Below are positions 5,656 to 10,711 of a stretch of DNA of 10,711 nucleotides, piece by piece. Numbering within the stretch: the stretch's first letter is position 1; each line of letters begins with the position of its first letter. The notes beneath the pieces are model-generated. The model did no database searches. It worked only from the letters and a program-made list of their open reading frames with translations, and was not told where the DNA came from. The DNA comes from JBAJNL01 sp036881885 (GTDB lineage Bacteria; Pseudomonadota; Alphaproteobacteria; Holosporales; Hepatobacteraceae), in assembly GCA_036881885.1 (NCBI GenBank), contig JBAJNL010000039.1:1-10711 (forward strand), in the 5' to 3' direction. Position numbers and translations under genes: made by a program.

Positions 5656-6726
5656 ATGTCTTCTTTGCAAGGTCGCTTTTCTTTTTTACTTGTGTGCGGC
5701 ATACAGCTGATACCACAAATACTTCTTCAGGGCGCAGGCGTTGACGCTGCCACTTTAGATTCTTTTACAACACACACGTCTTTCCTTGCGGCGCCTTCTT
5801 TTTCAGACGAATCAAACAAATATTTTTCTTTAAAAGCTCCTTCTTTGTCAGATTTAGATGTTTCAGAAGAGACGCCCCCTCTAACGCCAGCAAACAAGAA
5901 GGGCATCAGTCAACGCACCCTTTCTGTTGCGCTTTATCCGCTTGATTGCTTAAGGCACATGGCGCTGTCTGTTTTAAAGTCGCCTCTGCTGTTTTTGGCA
6001 GCCACAAGTGCGCTGCCATCCGAAACACAAGGGGATGATATTCGCTATCGCATGCTTGAAAAACGCTATCGACAGAAACACCCTCGCGTAACGCTGGACC
6101 TGACCGCAGACTGGGACACACACACATGCAAGGGCCGCGCGTTACACAACCAAACACACACCATGCAACTGCAAAAGATAGATTGTCGTATGGATGCGTG
6201 CTTGATCGCTGTTCGTCACTCAATAGCATGCAACCCGCCCGCATCAGAACGCCTTGCAGAAGGCGGAAATCTTTTGAACCTGCTTTGTGATCGCGCTGCC
6301 TGCGCACCTTATGCGATCAATCTTGGCCTTTCACCCGATGTTCCAAAAAACACAAACAACTGCATCAAAGAAGCCTGTCTTCGCACAGGACGTCCCTATA
6401 CAGGACGTTTTTCTTGCACAGCACCCAAAAGATATCAACACAACGTGCAAAAACGGCGGCACATCGAACACGCCATCTTTGAGGCCGAGACATGTTTTGA
6501 GCGCTTTTGCCAAGAAAATGCCCAAACACGTTGCCTAAAAGAGCCCTCTTGGTGGCAAAGGCTTTTTGGCCTCTCGCCTTGCAACGAAGATTTGTGCACA
6601 GAGCGCTTTATCCCGGACGAGATGAAAGAAGTCAGCCCTGGCGTTTTTAAAACGCTTGCGCAACTGGGCGAAGACGCCATTCAAGACTGTAAACAAGTCA
6701 GGCCGTACAAAAGGCACTGCCATTAA
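5656..6726 (+). CDS. Secreted Cys-rich protein of unknown family, paralogue A
   Basis: I do not recognise this 356-residue protein. It has an N-terminal signal-like segment (about 8-27), a Ser/Thr/Pro-rich linker (about 33-86), a second hydrophobic segment (88-120) resembling another signal peptide, then a region with 16 cysteines at 158, 177, 182, 192, 211, 216, 236, 241, 254, 280, 285, 293, 309, 314, 345 and 355. Five of these form C-x4-C pairs. Conserved landmarks shared with the downstream paralogue are D-L-T-A-D-W-D-T, G-R-P-Y-T-G-R-F-S-C and W-W-Q-R-L-F-G. The even number and fixed spacing of cysteines suggest a disulfide-stabilised periplasmic or extracellular domain (inference). The start is supported by an AGGCGAGG site. 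The paralogue lies 87 bp downstream on the same strand. Confidence 0.85.
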   Translation: MSSLQGRFSFLLVCGIQLIPQILLQGAGVDAATLDSFTTHTSFLAAPSFSDESNKYFSLKAPSLSDLDVSEETPPLTPANKKGISQRTLSVALYPLDCLRHMALSVLKSPLLFLAATSALPSETQGDDIRYRMLEKRYRQKHPRVTLDLTADWDTHTCKGRALHNQTHTMQLQKIDCRMDACLIAVRHSIACNPPASERLAEGGNLLNLLCDRAACAPYAINLGLSPDVPKNTNNCIKEACLRTGRPYTGRFSCTAPKRYQHNVQKRRHIEHAIFEAETCFERFCQENAQTRCLKEPSWWQRLFGLSPCNEDLCTERFIPDEMKEVSPGVFKTLAQLGEDAIQDCKQVRPYKRHCH

Positions 6727-6813
6727 ACAACCCAATGCTTTCACGCAAACGCCCTTTAAAGGCGCCGTGGCCGAGCTATGCACACACACAAATCAATCAA
6801 GGAGGCAACACTC

Positions 6814-7833
6814 ATGACCTATTCACACAACAAGCTAGCGCTCTTCGCTTTCGCACTGTGGCTTGCACCACTCACGCTGCAAGCTTTGTTACACCAAGAC
6901 AATGCCTCTGGTGAACCTGAAAAGGCGGCATCTGTTCTGCCAACAGCGCACCGTGCCACATCACCCAGCGCACGCATGCCTTTTGATCACAACACTGCAA
7001 TACCTTTGAGCGAGCAAAGATCTGACCTTGCACCAAAACGCAACGCTATACAAGCCAAGGCCTTATCACTTGTGGTGCTGCCGCTGGATCTTCTGAAACA
7101 AGCATCTTTGTGTGTTTTGAAAGCGCCACTTCTTTTTCTAGCCGCAACCAGTGCTTTTGCATCTGGCGCACATGCGGAACTTACAACGCACTCAGTGATA
7201 CAGGCACCACCACCAGATTACCGGGCCTCACTTGATCTGAGCGCTTACTGGGACACACAACTGTGTGCAGGGCGCGCCTTAACCCCCCACCAAATTCAAG
7301 GGTTCAATGACCAACACTATCGCTGCCAGCAATCTGCCTGCTCATCCCATGTCGCCTCATCCATAGCATGCAATTATCCCAAGGCACGTTTTCGTTTGAA
7401 ACTGAAGGGAGAGTTGGAAGATGCCTGTGATGATGTCACATGCAGCCCCCGTTCTATCCGGCCACAGCTTGCACAACAGGCCCAACAAGACATTGATGGC
7501 TGCGTTCGTCAGGCCTGTCACACGTCTGGAAGACCTTATACTGGCCGCTTTTCATGCAGCGCCTACGGCATGCCCACAAAACAGCAAGTGGACCGCGCGA
7601 TCTTAGAAGCTGACAAGTGTTTTGAGAATTTTTGTCAAGCGCACGCACACAATGCTTGCCCACAACAAACTGCTTGGTGGCAACGCCTCTTTGGCATTTC
7701 ACTTTGCAACGACACACTGTGCACACATCGTTTTGTCTTAAAAGAAGACAACGGCGTTGATCTTGAAAATCAAGGTGAGCAATCCATGCAAGAATGCAAA
7801 GAGATTCCAGCCTACAAAGAGCACTGTCGCTAA
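6814..7833 (+). CDS. Secreted Cys-rich protein of unknown family, paralogue B
   Basis: This 339-residue paralogue of the preceding gene has a clear signal peptide (about 7-24), an unconserved linker (25-80), an internal hydrophobic segment (82-121) ending A-T-S-A-F-A-S-G-A-H-A, and 16 cysteines at 151, 171, 176, 186, 205, 210, 230, 235, 248, 269, 274, 282, 298, 303, 328 and 338. All 16 match paralogue A, with identical spacing in most intervals. ATG 6814 was chosen because AAGGAGG (6799-6805) lies eight bases upstream; the in-frame ATG 6778 lacks such a site and would add a hydrophilic extension before the signal peptide. A strong terminator follows (7876-7919), so the pair probably ends a transcript. 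Function is unknown; I would not assign one. Confidence 0.87.
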   Translation: MTYSHNKLALFAFALWLAPLTLQALLHQDNASGEPEKAASVLPTAHRATSPSARMPFDHNTAIPLSEQRSDLAPKRNAIQAKALSLVVLPLDLLKQASLCVLKAPLLFLAATSAFASGAHAELTTHSVIQAPPPDYRASLDLSAYWDTQLCAGRALTPHQIQGFNDQHYRCQQSACSSHVASSIACNYPKARFRLKLKGELEDACDDVTCSPRSIRPQLAQQAQQDIDGCVRQACHTSGRPYTGRFSCSAYGMPTKQQVDRAILEADKCFENFCQAHAHNACPQQTAWWQRLFGISLCNDTLCTHRFVLKEDNGVDLENQGEQSMQECKEIPAYKEHCR

Positions 7834-7875
7834 ACAAGCCGCTTTTCAGCAAAAACAGAACCACCAAGTTTGCAC

Positions 7876-7919
7876 AAGACGGCATGCTAGCTTTTAGCAG
7901 TCGTCTTTTTTTGTTTTTT
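7876..7919 (+). terminator. Rho-independent terminator after Cys-rich pair
   Basis: AAGACG (7876-7881) pairs with CGTCTT (7902-7907), and TGCTA (7885-7889) pairs with TAGCA (7895-7899) around a 5-nt loop, with a small internal loop between the two helices. A T-rich tract (to 7919) follows directly. Confidence 0.8.
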
Positions 7920-7992
7920 TGATCAGATCACTCTCTTCCTTTTTTCTTGCAACGCCCCTGTTTGCCCACCGCAGCCTATTTTTATATCAATT

Positions 7993-8029
7993 AGATATTT
8001 TTTATCTTGAATTTTATCTTTTTTAGATA
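7993..8029. repeat. Symmetric AGATA/TATCT repeat cluster upstream of acidic protein gene
   Basis: AGATA-N5-TATCT (7993-8007) and TATCT-N5-AGATA (8015-8029) are two perfect small inverted repeats separated by 7 bp, and together form a mirror-symmetric arrangement. They lie 50-85 bp before the start codon of the next gene, where regulatory sites are expected. A weak promoter, TTGCCC (7962)-N17-TATCAA (7985), lies just upstream. The AT bias makes chance formation quite possible. Confidence 0.3.
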
Positions 8030-8078
8030 CATTCTGGGGCAAATCATAACCAGAAAAACGATAAAAGGAAGACTCAAC

Positions 8079-8999
8079 ATGGCGCGTTCACGAAATAGAT
8101 ATCCAGATAAAATATTCAAAGGCCTCAACCAAAGCAGGCGAAAGCAGTCACACTTTTTGACCTCTGCGTTCTTTGCTCCTGCATGCCTTTTTATCTTTGG
8201 CTCTTGGATGGATATGGGCGGCACGTTGTGGGGTTTAGCTGACCGTGACCCTGCTGACAATGTTGTCACGGTCGCCGCCGCAGAAACAGAAATCACCGAG
8301 GTCACCGAGAGCACACCTGCTGTCTTGCCAGATACAGAGGATCTGAAAGGCACGGGCGCACCAAAGCTCAAAAAACTGGATACAGCGCCGATTCTGACCA
8401 TCACTGGGGATGACGCGGCAACGCCTTCTGCGCCCCTAGATCTTGAAGATGAGGCAGCTAAAACACCATCAGGTCCTGCAGTCACTTGTGACGAGGAAAC
8501 ATGCGCGGTGCCCGAAAGCCAAGGACAAGATTTTGAGCAAGTGCTTGATGTGCTTTTGTCCTCTTTAAACGATAGCCTTACCAGGCTACACGATGTTTTA
8601 ACCTGCGGTATTTTTGGTGGCGAAGCCCATGAGGTGAGAAATGCCAAAGGCGAAGCCATTGCCTATGTTGTCACGCACGGCAAGCGTTATCAAATGCAGG
8701 GCAAGCTTTCTATTGAGGGCATTGCGGCACACATTCAGTGCCTTAAAGCATCTTCAGAAAAGGCTCCTGATCCTTTTGGCCCCATTACACTAGAAAACGT
8801 GGAAAAAGCACCTGACACACAAGAGCCCTGTGCTGAAGAAGAACCTTTGAACACACCAGAAGAGAGTGCTGAAGAAAAGGGGATTGAAGAAGAGCCCGTT
8901 TTACAAGAGACCGAGCCTGTCGAGGCGGACCCTGTTGTTGCAGGAACAGAGGAGTCAGCAGAGGTGTCAACGGCGTCTGAATCTACGACTCAGAACTGA
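8079..8999 (+). CDS. Acidic membrane-anchored or secreted protein of unknown family
   Basis: I do not recognise this 306-residue protein. It has a basic N-terminal stretch (residues 1-23, many Arg/Lys), a hydrophobic segment (about 25-53) that may be a signal-anchor or a long signal peptide, and a Thr/Glu/Pro-rich linker (55-135) containing CDEETC (137-142). A compact mixed region (about 150-222, with G-E-A-I-A-Y-V-V-T-H-G-K-R-Y) follows, then a strongly acidic Glu/Pro/Thr-rich tail (from about 245). The start ATG 8079 follows AAAGGAAG (8064-8071). It has its own terminator at 9007-9029. Its position after the Cys-rich pair and its C-x4-C motif suggest a related location, but there is no overall similarity. 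Localisation is inferred. Confidence 0.8.
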   Translation: MARSRNRYPDKIFKGLNQSRRKQSHFLTSAFFAPACLFIFGSWMDMGGTLWGLADRDPADNVVTVAAAETEITEVTESTPAVLPDTEDLKGTGAPKLKKLDTAPILTITGDDAATPSAPLDLEDEAAKTPSGPAVTCDEETCAVPESQGQDFEQVLDVLLSSLNDSLTRLHDVLTCGIFGGEAHEVRNAKGEAIAYVVTHGKRYQMQGKLSIEGIAAHIQCLKASSEKAPDPFGPITLENVEKAPDTQEPCAEEEPLNTPEESAEEKGIEEEPVLQETEPVEADPVVAGTEESAEVSTASESTTQN

Positions 9000-9006
9000 T
9001 GCACGC

Positions 9007-9029
9007 GCTTCTTGCAGAAGCTTTTTTTT
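9007..9029 (+). terminator. Rho-independent terminator after acidic protein gene
   Basis: GCTTCT (9007-9012), loop TGC and AGAAGC (9016-9021) form a perfect 6-bp stem followed by eight T. It begins seven bases after the stop codon. Confidence 0.88.
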
Positions 9030-9035
9030 GCGCAA

Positions 9036-9057
9036 GGGGCGTCTTATCTAACGCCCC
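9036..9057. other. Hairpin GGGGCGT/ACGCCCC downstream of terminator
   Basis: A perfect 7-bp GC-rich stem (9036-9042 with 9051-9057) encloses an 8-nt loop. No T-tract follows on either strand, so it is not a classical terminator. It may protect 3' ends or be incidental. Confidence 0.35.
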
Positions 9058-9191
9058 CACCCTTTGTGCCGTGGTCATCACTTGCCACACAAGATGAGCC
9101 GTTGCCGCTTGCGCGTTTACATGCTATCAAAGAGGAAAGGAAGCTCAAGTGTTCTTTGCGCGGCCTTAAAGCGCCTTTGGGCGATGATGAT

Positions 9192-9281
9192 GGATGGGTG
9201 GCCGAGCGGTTGAAGGCACTGGTCTTGAAAACCAGCAGGCGTTTGCGCGTCTCGTGGGTTCGAATCCCACCCCATCCGCCA
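9192..9281 (+). tRNA. tRNA-Ser(UGA)
   Basis: The acceptor stem GGATGGG (9192-9198) pairs with CCCATCC (9271-9277), followed by discriminator G and an encoded CCA (9279-9281). The anticodon stem-loop is CTGGT-CTTGAAA-ACCAG (9219-9235) with anticodon TGA at 9226-9228. The long variable arm and the T-arm (GTGGG-TTCGAAT-CCCAC) fit a class II serine tRNA, 90 nt with CCA. It decodes UCA and related serine codons. A weak candidate promoter is TTGCCG (9102)-N17-TATCAA (9125). Confidence 0.97.
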
Positions 9282-9343
9282 GCATTTATTATATATTTTA
9301 GATAATTAATTCTGTCTTTTACAAACTTATCTGCACGTTATGC

Positions 9344-9373
9344 TTGACGTGTGGTTTTTGATAAGAAGATAAT
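9344..9373 (+). promoter_or_regulatory. Promoter of the DUF1543 gene
   Basis: TTGACG (9344-9349), an 18-bp spacer and GATAAT (9368-9373) match consensus at five of six positions each. A small inverted repeat, CACGT/ACGTG (9334-9338, 9347-9351), overlaps the -35. A perfect CACAGT/ACTGTG repeat with a 7-bp spacer (9383-9401) lies at the predicted transcript start and could be an operator or a 5' hairpin. Confidence 0.5.
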
Positions 9374-9442
9374 AGACTTTTTCACAGTGAAACCAACTGT
9401 GCATCAATAGATAACACACTTTTTTAGAGACAGACTCATCTT

Positions 9443-9988
9443 ATGCCCACAGCCTTCAATACACTGCACCAACAAAAACTTTATATGATCTATATTGGCG
9501 GCTACACAAAAGGCGCCCTTATCGAGCTGCATGACATGCGTTTTGTGGTTGCTAAAAATATTGAAGATACGTTTGCAAGCTTGCGACAGCAATGGTGGGG
9601 TGAGCCAGACCGCCTGCACCTTGACGCCTGGGGGGTCGTCCACAGTGCAGATGGCTATCAAATTTCTTTGCATGACACACCCCAACAAGAAGAGCTGAGG
9701 CTTTTCTTTGTGAACTTGGGCGGATACGATCCCAAAGTTTTTTCCGAGCTGCATCACAACGTGCTTGTGGTGGCCCCTTCGGCACCCAAGGCAAAGGTGA
9801 AAGCACTGAAAGGCATTTTAAATTGGTCCACACCGCACCGCGATGCTTTGTTTGAAGTTGAAAATATTTTTTGTGTCAACCAAGCGGCCCAAGAGCAAAA
9901 TCTTCACATCCACTTGACACCTACCGAAAACCCCAAGCCGTTTCGCTTTATCTGCAAGTATCGCAAAGTGCCGCCGGTGGCAGCTTAA
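9443..9988 (+). CDS. DUF1543 domain protein
   Basis: This 181-residue protein is predicted cytosolic. The N-terminal half (residues about 12-60: KLYMIYIGG, then IELHD-x2-FVVA, then R-Q-Q-W-W-G) matches the DUF1543 signature as I recall it. The second half (about 86-130: L-R-L-F-F-V-N-L-G-G-Y, then E-L-H-H-N-V-L-V-V-A-P-S) repeats the same pattern, so two related units stand in tandem. The biochemical function of DUF1543 is unknown. ATG 9443 is kept although its ribosome site (AGAGA, 9426-9430) is weak. ATG 9485 would truncate the first conserved strand. Its stop overlaps that of the convergent gene. Confidence 0.85.
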   Translation: MPTAFNTLHQQKLYMIYIGGYTKGALIELHDMRFVVAKNIEDTFASLRQQWWGEPDRLHLDAWGVVHSADGYQISLHDTPQQEELRLFFVNLGGYDPKVFSELHHNVLVVAPSAPKAKVKALKGILNWSTPHRDALFEVENIFCVNQAAQEQNLHIHLTPTENPKPFRFICKYRKVPPVAA

Positions 9989-10377
9989 GCCTCATGTGTC
10001 AATTGCCACACTTTTGTGTAAAGTCCTGCATAGCAACCAAACAGTGATTGGGTCCAACCCCATCGACCAAAACTGATCAGGTTAAGGTAAAGACTTGGCA
10101 TCAGCCCCACCACTGCAAAGGGTGTCACTGTGCTGTAAACCACAAGAGACAATGCTGTGAACAAGCCACCACGCGCCACAAAAGATGTGGCTGATTTCAA
10201 AAAAGACGGACCTTGCGTTAAAGCGGCAAGCTTGCCTTGCTCTTGCACTTCTGTATCAAATTTTTGTAACAAGACGGGTCGCGGCGCCAAGGCCTCAACA
10301 TTGTGACCTAAAGAAAGCAGTTCAGCCTTCAAAAGCATGGGAACAAAACAAAAAACAACACAGCAAAGACGTCCCAA
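9985..10377 (-). CDS. Small membrane protein of unknown function
   Basis: I do not recognise this 130-residue protein. It has a hydrophobic N-terminal segment (about 4-22), a polar stretch (23-65), and one long or two short hydrophobic segments (about 70-102), then an aromatic-rich end (F-G-R-W-G-W-T-Q, Y-A-G-L-Y). It starts with TTG 10377, supported by AAGGGG six bases upstream; no in-frame ATG gives a full-length product. Its stop shares the TTAA tetranucleotide with the stop of the convergent DUF1543 gene. Upstream it faces rplM across a shared regulatory region. Coding status is likely but less certain than for its neighbours. Confidence 0.6.
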   Translation of the reverse strand: MGRLCCVVFCFVPMLLKAELLSLGHNVEALAPRPVLLQKFDTEVQEQGKLAALTQGPSFLKSATSFVARGGLFTALSLVVYSTVTPFAVVGLMPSLYLNLISFGRWGWTQSLFGCYAGLYTKVWQLTHEA

Positions 10378-10430
10378 AAAGCACCCCTTCTATCACAATC
10401 TTTCCTTTATAAGAAAACAAAAAAATTATT

Positions 10431-10457
10431 TTGTCAAAAAAAGACATATTTTGACAA
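10431..10457. promoter_or_regulatory. Palindrome containing back-to-back -35 boxes
   Basis: TTGTCAAAA (10431-10439) and TTTTGACAA (10449-10457) are perfect 9-bp inverted arms with a 9-bp spacer. Each arm contains TTGACA reading outward: minus strand 10437-10432 and plus strand 10451-10456. On the minus strand TTATAA/TATAAA lies 19-20 bp away (10412-10406), slightly long. On the plus side the nearest -10-like box (TTAAAA, 10471) is only 14 bp away. It may be a divergent promoter, an operator, or both. Confidence 0.4.
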
Positions 10458-10532
10458 CAAAAGATCTGTTTTAAAAGAAAATTTAATATCTGGACGACAG
10501 GAAGGTCAAAGGTCTTTTCAAGGAGGTGTGTT

Positions 10533-10565
10533 TTGGTTTATTCTATGTGTAGATTATTTTGTTGA
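10533..10565 (+). CDS. Possible 10-codon leader peptide before rplM
   Basis: AAGGAGGTG (10520-10528), an almost full match to the 16S anti-Shine-Dalgarno, is not at the start of any annotated gene. A TTG six bases after AGGAGG opens a 10-codon frame (M-V-Y-S-M-C-R-L-F-C, then TGA 10563-10565) that ends 27 bases before the rplM start. It may be a translated leader. The peptide is hypothetical. Confidence 0.2.
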   Translation: MVYSMCRLFC

Positions 10566-10592
10566 ACGCCATGTGTATTGAGGAGACAACCG

Positions 10593-10711
10593 TTGCGTAC
10601 CTTTAGTTTGAAAGCAGGCGAGATGCAGCGCAAGTGGTGGCTTGTGGATGCAGCTGATTTGGTTTTGGGTCGCCTGGCCTCACAGGTGGCGCTGCGGCTT
10701 CGCGGTAAACA
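10593..10711 (+). CDS. rplM: 50S ribosomal protein L13, 5' part
   Basis: The frame from TTG 10593 reads M-R-T-F-S-L-K-A-G-E, then the L13 signature R-K-W-W-L-V-D-A-A-D-L-V-L-G-R-L-A-S-Q-V-A, and runs off the window. L13 is an early-assembling protein of the large ribosomal subunit and is normally co-transcribed with rpsI (S9), expected just outside the window. AGGAG (10581-10585) lies seven bases before TTG, which supports this non-ATG start; ATG at 10571 is in another frame. Confidence 0.93.
   Translation, partial: MRTFSLKAGEMQRKWWLVDAADLVLGRLASQVALRLRGK

Noticed and set aside
6778..6813. Upstream ATG of Cys-rich paralogue B
   Set aside because: It would put 12 hydrophilic residues before the signal peptide, and a canonical AAGGAGG lies at the correct distance from ATG 6814 instead.
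7991..8659. 222-residue minus-strand frame opposite the acidic protein
   Set aside because: The sense gene has a ribosome site, anchor and terminator. The antisense product is Ser/Val-rich shadow sequence.
9012..9305. 97-residue plus-strand open frame
   Set aside because: It runs straight through tRNA-Ser and begins inside a terminator hairpin, so it is not a real gene.
10571..10606. ATG frame overlapping the rplM start
   Set aside because: It is 11 codons, out of frame with rplM and has no ribosome site; the TTG at 10593 restores the L13 sequence.

Overview
The window looks like bacterial chromosome from an alphaproteobacterium, most plausibly a host-associated or intracellular lineage of the Holosporales/Rickettsiales type. 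This is an inference. It rests on a Rickettsia-like dCTP deaminase, an alphaproteobacterial M48 protease with TPRs, a DUF1543 protein, the start of rplM, moderate to low GC with AT-rich intergenic regions, and many secreted lineage-specific proteins. No gene here is a strict taxonomic marker.

Layout. Positions 1-115 hold a palindromic dispersed-type repeat cut by the window edge. Positions 222-3374 carry four tandem same-strand paralogues of secreted leucine-rich-repeat (LRR) proteins; the first three are probably co-transcribed and the fourth has its own promoter inside the end of the third. Convergent to them are dcd (dCTP deaminase) and, upstream of it on the minus strand, a BepA-like M48 metalloprotease with TPR repeats. 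After an AT-rich divergent regulatory region, the plus strand carries two paralogous secreted proteins with 16 positionally conserved cysteines. A strong terminator follows, then an acidic membrane-anchored or secreted protein with a terminator of its own. Next come tRNA-Ser(UGA), a two-repeat DUF1543 protein with a good promoter, a small minus-strand membrane protein whose stop codon overlaps the DUF1543 stop, and the 5' end of rplM.

How the parts relate. The housekeeping genes (dcd, tRNA-Ser, rplM and perhaps the M48 protease) are interleaved with two blocks of envelope or secreted accessory proteins. The LRR block is a gene family expanding by tandem duplication, with evidence of sequence exchange, repeat-number change and a switch between lipidated and non-lipidated N termini. 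The Cys-rich pair shares no domain I recognise. It has an invariant 16-Cys framework with five C-x4-C pairs and a second, internal signal-peptide-like segment that is better conserved than the N terminus. This pair, perhaps with the acidic neighbour, is the best candidate for an undescribed envelope or effector system.
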